DNA from: Tretioscincus oriximinensis
Taxonomy: Eukaryota; Chordata; Lepidosauria; Squamata; Gymnophthalmidae
Reading direction: 5' to 3'
Length of the DNA stretch: 64,000 nt
Assembly: GCA_022410635.1 (NCBI GenBank)
Contig: JAJVDF010000377.1
Coordinates: forward strand, 986,478-1,050,477
Of this stretch, positions 8,615 through 23,600 are shown one piece after another. Each line of letters starts with the position of its first letter. Position 1 is the first letter of the stretch. Made by a program: the position numbers and the translations under genes. The notes under the pieces are model-generated. The model searched no databases and was not told where the DNA came from. It saw nothing but the letters and a program-made list of their open reading frames with translations.

Positions 8615-11600
8615 GTGAGGGTCGTTTCACTGAAGCATTGAACAAAAGTGTTTCAAAATGCAGAACNTGAAATATCATAAGCCCTTTCTGTACTGGGCTT
8701 TATTCTGGGCAACATCTCAGAATAGGAGCTTGCTATCCACATGCCACATATTTAAGGCTCAATATTTAATTCAAAAGAATTTAGNGATATTTAGAGCAGA
8801 ATGTTGGTTTTGAGGGTCAAAAATCATGGTTTGGGCAACTTAATGTAGTTTTCTTGACACAGATACAAACTTTTCAGTCAAGTTTGCTCTACCATCTTGC
8901 TAAAGACATTCGCATTCAGAATACCTATTTTAGGAGTACTCAACAGGTGCTGGAAATAGGATGCCACATACTGTGGTAGATGGGGGCAATCCCGCCTCCG
9001 CTTTCATTCAGTAGTCACACTTTCATTCTGTAATACTGGTCTGCAACTTCTCATCTGAGAAAAACACATTTAGGCATTTTCTATAATGAATTTTATTGTG
9101 GATTATATCTCAGAATAAGGACCTGNCATCCACATGCTGGTACAGACAGTGGCAGGCCCATCCCATGACCTTCCCTTTTCTGAAGTAGCATGTAGATGGC
9201 AGGTGCAGAAGTGGTAGCAATTTGTGTACCTAGCAATGGCATGAAGTAAAAGAAATAAGTTCTTCATCATTTTAGAAGACAATGTAGAATATGTATGCAC
9301 CTGGGTAGANCTGTTTAATAAATCCAGTTAATTAGCTGTACCAACTTATTCCTGTATGAAGCAGGTTGAACTGCATTAGAAATGGGACAACATATGCTGC
9401 CATGCAGATGGGCCATTGATGCTCNACGTAATGTGCTGAGATTCATTTCTTTTCTAATCATAAGCAGGCAGTGCCACTGCTTTCTGCTGGGTCCAAATGC
9501 TAGCTAATTACATCTGTGTCTGTGTAGAGCTACAGTAACAGGCAACATTCTCCATCAGAAAGAATGTGAGGGCTATGTGAAGAGNATAAGAAGGCAAATT
9601 TGTTGTGTTATCCAAACAGCGCATGATTTTTGCAGCNCTGGCCATGATCACACAAATCTGATCTATGCAATTATGCCGCTACTTAAGCTGGACTAGTTGA
9701 TGCTGGTATGGATGAATGTGATCGACTATTAATTCAGTTTAGGGGATTCTTAACCCAGATCTNATCTGGGTTATCACCTGTCATATTCAGACAATATAGA
9801 TTAGTGAGCTTCTTAAACTGTATTAGTAAAGCTGTGCAGAAAGGTCCATAATTTGACCTTTGACAGGCCCCATTAACTTCCTGTTCAAATAGTACACATA
9901 TACTTTAAACCTTGAACTTGGCTGTTGATTTTTTATCTGTTTTAATATTGTATCTTGTATTTTCTTTTTCAATATTATGTTTTTGTCTGTATTTTGTAGG
10001 CGCTGTACAATGCTAAGCGCTATATAAACGTGCTTAGCGCTATATTAATAATAATAATAACAANAATAANAATAATAATANTAATANTANTAATAGTAAT
10101 AATATAATTTTTGAATCAATTTTATTTCAGGAGTAAAATTGTTGTATTTGTCTGGTTCCATTTTTTTCAACCTCTTCATATTCTTTTCAGTTACAGACAT
10201 TTTCTTCCTGTATTTCTTTTAAAATATATTATATACAGTATGTATTTATGTATATTTGTTATAACCTAAAGGACTTTTTTAAATCAATGCAGCGTTGTTC
10301 TTCCACTGCCACAGAACGTAAAAGATTACTTGCTGGATGATGGAACGCTAGTAGTTTCAGGAAGGTAGGTATTACTGCTTTTTAAAAAGATCTGTGTGTT
10401 AAAGTAGAATTGCATTTCCATATAGAACTCCTGGTATATCCTTTTTACCTTCTTGTGCTACTCTCTGTTGTACAGTCTAAGTTCTGTTACCTTCATTGGG
10501 GAAAAAAGAAAGCTTGACTTGATAATAAGATTGAGTATCTTCTGACAACCAACACACCAAATCTATAATCTGAAAGTTAATTTGTCTTGGTTTTGAAGGT
10601 GTTAAATTAAGAGAAGAGTGTATAGCACCTCATTGTGTTCCCTGTGAAATATCCCACCCTCAAGCAGCCAGAGTAAAACACTTGAAAGAAATTTTCATTC
10701 TTCTTATTGCTTGTCAAAAGGCAAATATTCCTTAAAAATTTTTTTGGGGGGTGGAACGAATGAAAAAAGGAAAGTGGAACAATATTTTAGGGTGAAGAAA
10801 TGGTTTTTCTGTTTTCAACTCCTATCAATNTAAATCCACAACATAGTCAAATAGAGTAAAATTAGAAAAATAACTAATGGCGAGTATCNAACGTGTTTGT
10901 GATCAAATGTAGAAAATAACACATACATAAAAAGGTTCTATTGATGGAGAAAATTTTTTTCCCACTGCATATCACATGAAATAATCTTCAGTATAGCCTA
11001 GGTCGAAAGCTGTGGCAAACCTGGACACTTGATATCAACAAGTAAATATCAAATCAAAAATACAATTACCACTATGCACCATTATTAATAGAATAGGNAT
11101 CTTTATACATTCACCTTCAGTGGTTTAACTTTCAAATGAAAAATTACTTTTTGTGATCAAAGCTATAGTTTTCCCAGACTGGGTAAAGCTTGTAGGAACA
11201 TCTGATAGGAACTATTATTTGGTCATCACTGGTTTAGGGCTTTGGTTGTCCTTTCTAATTATTCTGTTTATGGGATGGTTGTTGGATTTCATTTATTCTG
11301 TCTTTAAAATTATGACTGTATGAGACCAGGAGCCTTCAACATCTTTCTTGTGTTCTAGGGAAGATCTTCCAACTACTTCCCGAGATGAAAATGATGGAGA
11401 CAGTGAAGAACCAGAAGAAATACAGGTTTGTTTGCATTATAATAAGGCTCAAGGTATCAGTATGTGCCTTTCTGCAATGGGCAGCCACATGCCAGTGTGG
11501 CCTATGGCAGGTCACTACACTAGCACATGAATGGCAGACCCTTATTCCAAAATAACATTGTGAAATAAGGCTTTCTTTGGAAATAACCTATATCCCATTG

Positions 11601-14600
11601 CGGTTCTCAAATTCAGACATTTTCCATGCACCATTTGCTTTAAATTTGCTGTTGAATTTGATAAGCCAATAGAGAATTCACAATTATTATTCAATTCAGC
11701 ATAAATTTAAAGTTGAGTGAAAATTGCTAAGAACCAGTTCTCTCAGCAAGAAAATAACTAAGAACCAGTTCAATCAGCAATAGAAGAATATGTCATCAAA
11801 GAAAACGATGCTGTGGTACACAAAGAATACTCTACGAAACTCACCATTGCCTTGTAATTCTACTATTGAAATAACTCTAGGGAGATCTTATTAATTATTT
11901 GTTTATTTTCAATTCTTTCAGTGGTCTGATGATGAGAATACAACAACACTCACAGTAAGATTGATGGAATTTTGTTTTCTGATGTTATTTGTGCGTTTAT
12001 AATAAGAAGAGTTGAGCAACTCGGAATATATCTATATTTGTTTATTTATACTTATACCCCGCCCTATACCCGAAAGTCTCAGGGTGGCCAAAACAGTAAA
12101 ACATCACTACAAAATTAAAACAGTATAAAACAATATTTAAAAGTAGGGACAGAGATGACATTTTTTTAGCCAAAGGCCAGGTAAAAGAGGTGCGTCTTCA
12201 AGGACCTTCTAGAAGAATACAACGATGATGACAGACGTATCTCGAGGGGGANACTATTCTAAAGACGAGGGGCGACCACTGAGAAGGCCCTAGCCCGGGT
12301 TCCCACTCCACTGGCTGTTGAAAGGGGTGGTACAACCAGGAGAGCCTCTCCTGCAGATCTTAAGGGACAGACAGGTTGATATGGGAGAAGGCGTTCCTTT
12401 AGATATTTGGGGCCCAGGTTATTTAGGGCNTTGTAAGTTAAAGTCAAAACCTTGAATTGGGCTTGGTAGCAGATGGGCAGCCAGTGCAGCTCTTTCAAGA
12501 CGTGATGTGTATCCAGCCAGCTGAATCTGTCAGCAGTCCAACTGCTGCATTCTGCACCAGCTGCAGCTTCTGAACCGTTTTCAAGGGCAGCCCCATATAG
12601 AGGGCATTATGATAGTCCAATCTGGAAGTTACCAGAGCATGGATTACCGTGGCTAGATCATCCCTGTTTAGAAGTGGCCGTAACTGGCGAACCAGACGTA
12701 ACTGGAAGTAGGCACTCCTTTACTTTTACACAGGACCCAATCATTGTCTTAGTCATCCATCNGATTCTGAGGATCCTGCCATTCACTGGTAGTTTGGAAA
12801 TCTTTATTGTAGCTTTAAAAATCTTANTCTGTACTGAACACCCCACCCTTCTTGCACGTCAGCTTGTTATAACAGGTTCTTGCAGAACAGACAGGGGCAC
12901 GGAAATCAGTTTGTTATACTGAAGTTTTTGTTATAATAAGGTTTGTTATAGTGTGGGCATTTTTACATTGCTCTTGACGGTGTTCTGCCGGGACTTTGTA
13001 ATTTGTTTGCTACAGGTTTCACCTGTAAAAATACAATTACCAGTATGCACCATTATTAATAGAATAGGTGTTTTTTACATTCACCTTCANTGGTTTAATT
13101 GTCATAACTTACCTTGTTTGTTGTGATTATGTGCAAGTACTTCATCTTTCATATTTAAGCTTCCTCCCAGGTGGTGGATACAAAATTGGACTATATTTTA
13201 TTCATTTTTATTGGTTTTCATGGATGTGTGAGCCACCTTGTTATTTTTGGAAGAAGAATAAGAAATCTATTTTGAAATGAAGTGTCATCTATTTCATGAA
13301 CTATAACACCCACTAGCATATAAGGCACACTTGGGGCTGTCATGCCACAGATTTCGTGAAAGTCAAAATCTATTATCTTTGCAGCAGAGTTGAGGTAGGA
13401 CTATAAATTGCATCTACAGCTTGGAAGTTTGGATTTTGCAAACCTATAATTTGCCAAAAAATATTTAGGAAAGATAATTTTTCACAAAAGCACAGATGGT
13501 TATCATATGAGACAATATTTTGGGAAAAAATGTGGGCCATGTATGGCAACAGATATGTAGTATATAGATATCACTGTAGGTGGTGTGAATCAATGTCCTT
13601 ATGAGGAATGATTAAAGGATCTACGGATATTTAATCAGCAAATCCGAAGACTGTAACGAGATACCATAGCTCTCTACAGCTATCTGAAGGGCTATCATAG
13701 AATAAAGGCATCTATTTCCATAAGAACATAAGAAGAACCCTGCTGAATTGGGCCAGAGCCCATCTAATCCAGCATTCTGTCTCACACAGTTGTCCACCAA
13801 TTGCATCTGAAGCAAAAGGCAAAATCTTCATCTGTTCTCAACTCTCTTGACTTTCATNAGCACATGGAAGGACTAGAAGCAATTGGATAAAATTGAAAGG
13901 AAGAGGTACAGATTAGATATCAGAACAAATTTTCTGAGAGTAAGGGTGAACAACCAATGAAATAGGTAACCACTATAGGAAGTAAATTCTCCTTCGATTA
14001 NAGGATTAACAGCCATCTCTCTGTTATGGTTAGGGAAATCCTACACAGAGCATGGTGTTGGACTCCATGACCCTGAAAGTATCTTCCTGTGAGTCTACCT
14101 GATTTTGCTTTTACAAATTTCTGCTTTTGTTATTGCAGGCACCAGAATTCCCAGAATTTGCTTTGAAAGTTGAAGAAGCCATCAGTTCTTTGGGTGGCAG
14201 TGTTTTTCCTAAACTCAATTGGAGCGCACCAAGGGTGAGAATATGAAATAAATCCTAAATCAAATGATTAAACTAGTTTTGAAAATCCAGTATGTCTGGA
14301 ACATTAAGGAAAATAATGACATTGAAAAAGAGTATAGTGCATATAAATGTTCCATAAATAATGTTGAACAGTGATGAAAGAAGAAGAAGAAGAAGAAGAA
14401 AAGAAGAAGAAGAACTGGGTTCTTATACCCCGCTTTTCTTACCTTTCAAAGGGATTCAAAGCGACTTACAAGGATATTTTTGCCCGAAGGCTGACATTCT
14501 ATCTTCCCCATCAGGCTATGGTGGTTCCCTGTATCTTATTGCAGTCAGTTGCAATTTCTTACAATTCCTGCTTTCAAACAGCTGGGTTGGCTAGAGCTAC

Positions 14601-17600
14601 AGGCTAGTGGAAGGTGTTCACCCCTCCCCAAGTCCGATACAGGGCTTTGAAACCCCATCTCCCAGATGAGAGACCGTTTCCTTAGCAACTGAGCGACAGT
14701 CAGAATCCTTATTGGCTCTCAACTCTTGCCTCAGAGGCATCCTACCAGTCTCCAACATGGGCACAGTATTTAGTCATCAGTTCTAAATTTGAATTCATTC
14801 AAACTGATTGCTGTCACCACCCCTTTTGGAAATAAGTTCCATAGACCTATTTATTGATTGATTGATTTGTACTTGTATCCTGCCCTATACCCGAAGGTCT
14901 CAGGGCAGCCAACCATAGGGTGGCACCAATGATACCCTGGGTGAAAAAAATCCTTCCCCTCATCCATCCTAACTCTCCTGCCCATCAGCTTCAGTGAGGG
15001 TTCCTTGGTGCTTGTGAAGTGTGATAGAGAAAAGAAATGTTCTCTCCACCTTTCCCATCCATTTTATTCAACCCACTTCTGATCATTTTATAGAGTTCAA
15101 TCAGATCCCATTTTAGACACCATCCTAAAAGGCTGAAAAGACCTTGATGTTGCAACTTGAATGTACAACAACGATCTAACTACTAAATTTTTCATCAAGT
15201 TCCAATATGCTAATAGCTTCTCAGTGCTACCTAAGATCATGTTAGAAAATTTTTCTTTTTTAAGAAAACTTGTTTTTTTTCTTTTTAAAGGATGCCTATT
15301 GGATAGCAATGAATAGTTCATTGAAATGTAAATGTCTCAGTGACATCTTCCTACTTTTCAAGAGTTCCGACTTTATTACTCGAGATTTAACTCAACCGTA
15401 AGTATAATTGCATTTGTTGACCTGACCTTTATCACTCTCTCTCTCCATCTTAAGACGCAGACTCCCCTTTCCTACCTTTTTTTCTTAGTCTCTAAGGTGC
15501 AATGAGACCAGATATTCAGTACCTAGACTAACATGGCTACTTCTTTTAAATCTCCTCCTCTGCTACTCCGTAGACATTGTAGGCATAGGGTTGTCATAGA
15601 AAACCAGAATAGGAAAGCTGCAAATTTAATGGATGTGGAAAAGAAGAAATTTCAGGAGATACTACTATAATTTCCTCCTTTACACACCCATTAAAGCTGC
15701 AGTTTCACTGTTTTGCTTTTTATGGCAACTATATCCAGGCAGTGATGAAAATGTGGCTTCACTTCTTACTCAGTTTATTAACAGTGTTTTTGAAGTCACA
15801 CAGAGCCTGGGGGTGGATAAATATTATTTCTGTCAAATAACCAGAAGGTGGCAGCATTTGTTCTATAAATGTTGTTTCTCTGATAAGTTTGTTTTCTTCA
15901 TAATTTAATTTTAAGCAAATTACTTGTGATATTTGGTTCAAATATAGTTTCTCATAGAACACTTTGATAGTTTTTCATTGCGATAAGCTACATAAAGGTT
16001 GTCTTCTAGAAATTAACCTGCCTGGAACTGAACAATTCAGAATACAAGTGTAATAAGTTATTCCTGTTCCTAAATACTGTAATTCAGTTGGTTAAGAACT
16101 GAGATCTTAGAAGATTATATTAAAGTATTTTTCTAGATAATGGCAAGGAAATGTGGAAAATGTAGCTAGTATTAGAATTCAACACTGCTAAGGAATTTCA
16201 AATAATAAGGCAGATAGAATCCTAAAATATATAGAAACAGTATTTTTAAAAATTGATCGTTTTTAGAAGTGATTAGGAAAAATGTAAGAGCCGAACTGGA
16301 TCAGCTGACCTAGTCCAGCATCCTGTCTCAATCAGTGGCTCACCAATTGCTTCTGGGCATCTCAAGCAACAGAAGAAAGCAAACTTTCATTTTCTCCATG
16401 TCCTTTCGTTTGGCCTTTAGAAGAGTCCACCTATCTCACCAGCCTGGAGGTAGAATGGGTATATCCATTGTAGTAGCTATTGATACACTTGGCATTCGTT
16501 AATTGTCTAATAAAGCTAAACAAGTTGCAGTCACCACAGCTTCTGCTAGTAAATTCCATAGAATGATGGCATGTATTCCTGCTAGTCTTCTGCTTACCGA
16601 ATAGGAAGAAATTAGAAAAAAAGAGTTCTTACCTGAGTAGATCAAGAATTTAGAGAAAAATAAAAAGCAGGAAAAGAAGATATACATGAAAAATATAAAG
16701 GATAATAATGTGAATAACCCAAGTAAAATAGAAGCTATATTTGTTTTGAAACAAAGGCCCTTTCTGCCCTGGGCTATATATCTAAGAACATAAGAAGAGC
16801 CATACTGGATCAGGCCACAGCCCATCTAGTCCAGCATTCTGCTTCACAGAGAGGCCCACCAGATGCACCTGGGCAGTCCGAACAGAAGAAAGCAAAATAT
16901 GCACCTGTTCATGACACCCTGCAAATGGTATTTCAGGAGTCCTCCCTGTTGCTCCATCCCGGAGGCAACATCCAGACATCCATCCTAGTATCCATTTATA
17001 CCCTTGGTGTCCATAAACCTAGATCTTGGCCACTCACATACCAGTATAGATTATGGCAGGTCCCGTAGTAGGCTCGTATTCCAAGACACAACCCAGAATA
17101 AAACTCAGTGTAGAAGGTGCCAAAACATACTATTTTCTAACCTCCTTGAGCACAGAAATGTGGAAACTTCAGTATTTGGTTCTTTGCTTGTTTAATATGC
17201 TGTTTACATTTCTTNTGACGTCTGTTTCTTTAATGCATTGTCAGCAAATGAACAAAAAATGTGAACGTTTAATGCANAAAATATGAACACATTTTTAATC
17301 CCTTGCTGAAATCCACCGAGTAGAAAAAATCATTTATTTTCTTCCCCCAGGTTTATCCACTGCAATGATGACTCCCCTGATCCCAGTTTGCAATATGAGG
17401 TAATAGAAATCTGCGTTTTCTGGAATTGCCTCCCATATAGGTAGTTTGATGATTTGTTATCTAGCCTGCATAAAATCAAATAGAAGGTTTAGCTTTCTTG
17501 CTTCCTGTTTATGAACCTTTCAACATTAGGCTTTTTTTTTTTTTTTTTGGGGGGGGGGTATATTGGAACAGTGGTCCAGGAGGCAAATTGTCTTATAGGC

Positions 17601-20600
17601 TATGGGAGCCCCCCTTTAGGGTTAAACTTACCACCCAAGGCCTGCCGTAACTTACAGTGGCCTTTCAGTAAAAGGGATGTTACAAATAAATGTTGTTATT
17701 ATGAGGATGGCAGGCTCTTATCACACAGTGTATCCTAAAATAAAGCTTAATGTAGAAAGGTGTGTCTTTGTTTCTGTACTGTTAAAAAACAGATATTTAG
17801 TATGTTTTGTTTAATTTTAATTTATGTCTTGTATTGTTAATATGTAATAAAGAAAAGTAATAAAAACTTTTCAAAACTATACAAAAGAAGCTTACTTCTT
17901 AAATTCCTTATTGAATTTTTAAAAACATACAAAGCTATGATTCTAAAACAATGAGAACATTAAGTCATTTTTCATAAAAGATGACAGTCAGTCAGGACTA
18001 TGATTCCCAGCTAACAGTTCAAAGGATAATAGGATGACCAGATGACTTCTTTTTTGGGGGTCAGGGACCTGATTTTCGGGTGCCCCCCGTTTTTTGTTGT
18101 GGGAAAAAACAAATTAAAATTTTTTTTTTCAAAAAAATTGTTTTTTGAAAAAAAAAATCCTCAGCAAAGGAAACTGGGAGGCAACCCAAAACCGGGTTTT
18201 CACCCCCCNAAAAAGGGGTCATTTGGTCAGCCTAAAGGATAAAATCCTGGTATAACAAACTCTGAGAGTAACAGTAAAAAAAAATTACCTTGGTGTGAAA
18301 GTTATTACACTTCCTTTAAATGGGATGAAGTTAGGAATGTGTAAAATACAACATTTTTTAATGAAACTATACTTTGCTAAGTCCTCTTTGGGGCTTTGCC
18401 TTTCTCTGCGCTAACAGATGGCAGTTTGGTGCAGTGGTTAGGGTGTTGGACTCCCACCTGGTAGTCTCCCAGTTCGATTCTCCACCCCTCCATGAAAGCC
18501 AGCTGGGTAACCTTGGGCCAGTCACAGTTCTTTAGAACTCTCTCAGCCCCACCTACTTCACAGGGTGTCTGTTGTGGAGAATGCAACAAAAGCTTTGTGC
18601 GCCACCCTATGGTTGGCCGCCCTGAGACCTTCGGGTATAGGGTGGGATATAAGTATAAAACATGCAGACCAGGGCCTTTTCCCAAGATACAGCCTAGAAT
18701 GGAAAGGGTGGAAAGGGTCTAAGATAGGGTTGCCACATAAAAACAGGAATAGAATTTTGCTGCTTTAATGGGTGTGAAAAAGCCGTTTCCCTTCAGGTGC
18801 TGCAGGCGTCATAAGTGGCACATAGTGAAAATTCCATTAAAGGTGCAAACTTCTGCCCCGGTTTGACATATTAATCCTAGCCTGAGAAAGTCTTTTGATT
18901 TCGTTCAAACTATGTTTTTATTATCCATATCTCAATTGCCACATGTCGAGAAGATGGGCTTTTGTGCTGATTTATAGTTCATACAGACATCCGTGTGCTT
19001 TTTTCCTCTCTTAATAGCTTATACTCCGAAAATGGTGTGAACTGATTCCTGGAGCTGAATTCAGATGCTTCGTGAAGGAAAACAAGCTGATTGGTAACTG
19101 ATTATCAGTTCACTGTTGTTTATGGGGCATTGTTTTCATAGCAGGCATTGTGCCTTCCGTGTAAAATATATATTTCATGATCATTCTCGAATCCTTTGTG
19201 GTTGCTATTTTATTTCTCTCAGTTGAGAGTTGGGCTTTATTTCTAGTGTCTTTCAATCTGTTCAAAGCACTTCATCATAATGTTTTGCAGAACAACAAGC
19301 AAAGCTATAATTCTGTTGTTATTCAGTTGTTTCAGAGTCTTAGGCCACATGCCCACACACCATTTCTACCGGGTTGGTAGCAACATCGCCTTCCATCTGC
19401 CCCACGAGATCATGCNTGTATAGTAATACACTTGCTAAAAAGGTCCGTTGTCATGGAATTTCTAGCCACGGAGTTCATATGATTCAACAGTGGGCATTTT
19501 GTAAAATCTGAAAGAAAGCTTCATGGGGACATTCAGCAAATCTTACAGGACTTTGGGGTGATATGTAAAAGTTCATTGGCTCTTTGTTCTCAGAGAATGC
19601 TTGGGTGTTGTAAGAATGCTTGCAGAGAATGCTAGGAATTGTAGTAAGGCAAACGCAGCAGTGGCCTATGGACCGCATCATGTGATGAGATTGATAGGCA
19701 ATGTGTTGGAGAGCATAGAAGCTGTAAAGTATGGTGGGAGCAGATAGCCAATGCATTTAAAAAGAAATAGTGAGGCAAACCATGTGATGAGGAAGCAGCC
19801 TTAGTATTGCATGGATCACAGCCCCTTGTCCTCCACTGCCTCCGGAAGTCTTACCAAACGCATCTGAAGAAGTAGATGTATCTTCGAAAGCTTATGCCAC
19901 CCACTTTTCTCAAGTTAGTCTCAAAGTGCTGCTAGCTCCTTTGCTGGACTTTCTACTAGATTAACACGGCTATTTCTCTGAAATTGTCAAACCCATGTTG
20001 ATTACCTACATGACATTGTTCTATGGCTATCTCATTCTCCTTTTGTCTTCCATCTTTCCCAGCACCAGAGTTTTTCTCAGTGAATCCTGTAGTTATTATG
20101 TGGCTTCAGCTTCCAGATTTGTCCTTCCAGTGAGCAGTTGGAATGGATTTCCTTTACTATTGCCTCTTCATGTCCCCATGGACTATGTCATGCTAGGTCC
20201 TACTGAGCTCTACTCTCCACTGCCTCCTAGAAGTCTGGCCAAGGCCATGTTTACTACTTCTATAACGCTGCCCATCTCATCCTTGGCTACCCTTCTGCTT
20301 TTGCCTTCCAGCTTTTCCAGCATCAGAGTCTTGTCTACAAGTCCTGTCTTCGCAGTGTTGCAGGAAAAAGGTAGGCAGCATGCACTTTTGTAGACATGTC
20401 CATTTCTTCAAATGCTAAAATTTGAAGATGTATACTTGTCTATGAAAGTTCATGCTGCCAAGCTTTTTCTTGTTAGTCTCTAAGGTTCTATGAGACCCTC
20501 TTGCTGGAAACTCACTTGAGGGTATTCTACCTATTACATTCCATTTCAGCTGTATCTAACAGTAACAGATGTGTTTTTCTGACAGGTATATCCCAACGAG

Positions 20601-23600
20601 ACTATACACAATACTACGAGCACATCTCTAAACAAAAAGAAGAGATCTGCAGATGCATACAGAAGTTTTTCAGAAAACACATACAGTACAAGTTTTTTGA
20701 TGAAGATTGTAAGTATTCATTNGAGTAATTAATTTACATTGGAACGGAATGTAATTTTTCATGGTTTTTTAAATCGTTTTCTTGAGGCTGAGCATAAAGA
20801 TCTGAAGGAAACAGAATCATTAAAGTACCCAGGGTGCCTTTGAAATATTTTTAACAGCTATTTACATAGCTGAAAAGTCCAGTTGCAATTTTGGGCTGGA
20901 ACTGGCTTAGTTTTCTGTTTCTTTATTCCAATGATACATAAGAAGAGCTGGGCTAGAGCCCATCTAGTCCAGCATTCTGTCTTACAAAGAGACCCACCAG
21001 ATGCACCTGGGCAGCCTGAACAGAGGAAAACAAAATATGCACCAGTTCATGACTCCCTGCAAATGGTATTTCAGGAGTCCTGCCTGTTGCTCCATCCCGG
21101 ACATAGCATCCAGACATCCATTCTAGTACCCATTTTCTCTTGGTGTCCATAAACCTATCTAGTCCTGTCTTGAAGCTATCCAAGTTGTTAGCTACCACTA
21201 CCGCTTCAGGAAGTAAATTCCATAGGCCGATGACCCTCTGGGTGAAAAAATACTTTCCTTGGTCTGTTCTCACTTTTCTGCCCAGCAGTTTCAAGGAGTC
21301 CCCTCTGGTTCTGGTGTTGTGTGTTAGAGAAAACATTCTATGGCTGAAGGGTGTCCCACCCTTCACCCATAGATCCCAGGTCTGATAATAATACAAAGTA
21401 TATTCGTATCCCACCTTGGCAGGACTACTTTAAATGNCATCTATAGTATACAATGAATCAACTCCAGTAATCTGAAGGAGCAGAGTAAGTCTGCATTTAT
21501 ACAGCACTTATTTATTCCGTTATTTACTGATAATTCAGTGTTTTAGTTTATCGGTTTTAATTCATTTCGTTCATAGCTTTACAATGTATTCTGGGTTTTG
21601 TTGTTTTCCAGGCACATAACACAATTTTTCTGGCACCTAATCCAGCACCTGTTTGCTGGTTGCCAAGACGAACTCCAGTAGTCCCTCCTCCCCAATGCTA
21701 TTGTATAGTTGNCTGTCAATAGAAGATTTCCTCGCTTCTTATCTTCACAGTTTCTCTCCAGAACTATCAACACAACCTTTTTCCAATAACCCTAGATAGA
21801 AGTTGGTTTTCTGACTAGTAACCAGTAACTAACCAGTAACCTGGTTTATTAGGTTTAAAACCTGAAATCTGCCAGTTTATATAGAAATGTGCTGAGGCAA
21901 ATGCAACAAAAATTTGACTTGCAAACCTATGGCTATGACCAGATGTGTGTTTTATTTCAAGTTTACCTCTTGTTTTCCTTGTGATGCAACACGTGCAATA
22001 TTCTGTGTTTCTGTTATTGTGAGTTTGTGTCACTGTAGAACATAAGAAGAGCCATACTGGATTGGGCCAGAGCCCATCTAGTGCAACATTCTGTCTCATA
22101 CAGAGGCCCACCAGATGCACCTGGGCAGTCTGAACAGAGGAAAGCAAAATATGCTCCTGTTCATGACTCCCTGCAAATGGCATTTCAGGAGCACTACCTG
22201 TTGCTCCATCCCGGAGGCATCATCCAGACATCCATCCTAGTACCCATTTATACCCTTGGTATCCATAAACCTATCTAGTCCTGCCTTGAAGCTATCCAAG
22301 CTGTTAGCTACCACCATCTCTTCAGGAAATAAATTCCACAGGCCGATGACACTCTGAGTGAAAAAATACTTTCCTTTGTCTGTTCTCGCTTTTCTGCCCA
22401 TCAGTTTCAAGGAGTCTATTCACCCTATTCATCCCATGCTTGATTTTGTACACTTCAATCCGATCAACTTTCAAACGTCACCTTTTGAGGCTGAAGAGAC
22501 CTCCAGACCCTTGATCATTCTTGTTGCTCTTTTCTGCACCTTCTCTAGTTCCATAATATCCCTCTTGAGATGTGGTGACCAGAACTGAACACAGTATTCC
22601 AAATGTGGCCCCACCACAGATTTATAAAGAGGCAAAACAACATTTGCCGACTTGTTTTCAATTCCTTTCCTAATCATCCCCAACATGGAATTTGCCTTTT
22701 TTGTTGCTGCTGCACACTGGGTTGACATTTTCATTGAATGGTCCACTAACACCCCAAGATCCTTTTCTTGCTCAGTCACAGAAAGCTTGGTTCCCATCAG
22801 GTGGTAGGAGTAGTTGGGGTTCTTTGCCCCAATGTGCATGACTTTGCACTTGCTTAAATTGAAATGCATTTGCCATTTTGATGCCCACTCACCCAGTTTC
22901 AATAGATCACTCTGAAATGCCTTACAATCATTTTCAGTTTTTACTACTCTGAACAGTTTAGTGTCNTCAGCGAACATGGCTACTTCACTATTTACCTTNG
23001 CATCCAGATAGTTTATGAATATAATGAAAAGCAAAGGTCCCACTGGGGTACTCCACATCTTACCTCTTAGCAATTCCCTTTATTCTCTTGGGAATTCATT
23101 TCATTTGAGCTTCCAATATTGTATTTGCAAACAGTTTCCACGCTTTTTGAAGGGACTGGACTTTTCTCACTTTCCCTTTTATTTTTATTTTTACCATTTT
23201 CCTCATTTTGGGAAAATTTCCTTTGTGAAAGTTGAAGGTTTCTGTGTTAGAACTGCTTGACAATTTTCTATCCGCGTTCAAGTTGAAAGTTATTGTATTG
23301 TGGTCACTGTTTCCTATGGACAGTTACATCTTGTATCAGCTCCTGTTCATTACTTAGGACTAAATCCAGGATTCCCTTGCCCCTGGTTGATCGTAAAACT
23401 ACCTGCTCTAGGAAGTAATCAGTTAGCATGTCTAAGAATTTTATTTCTTTTTCATGAGTTGAACAAGAGTTTGCCCAATCAATGTGTGGATAGTTGAAGT
23501 CTCTCATTATTACTGTAACCGCTGATGAGTTCTTTCATAGCACTATGTTCTATGAAGGTGGAATCAGGAAGAAATGTCCTAGACGATGGGTTGTTCCGCG

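Noticed and set aside
19995..20393. 132-codon plus-strand frame with hydrophobic stretches
   Set aside because: Lies in CDC123 intron 8 with no splice-site partner; the sequence has internally repeated phrases and no recognised family.
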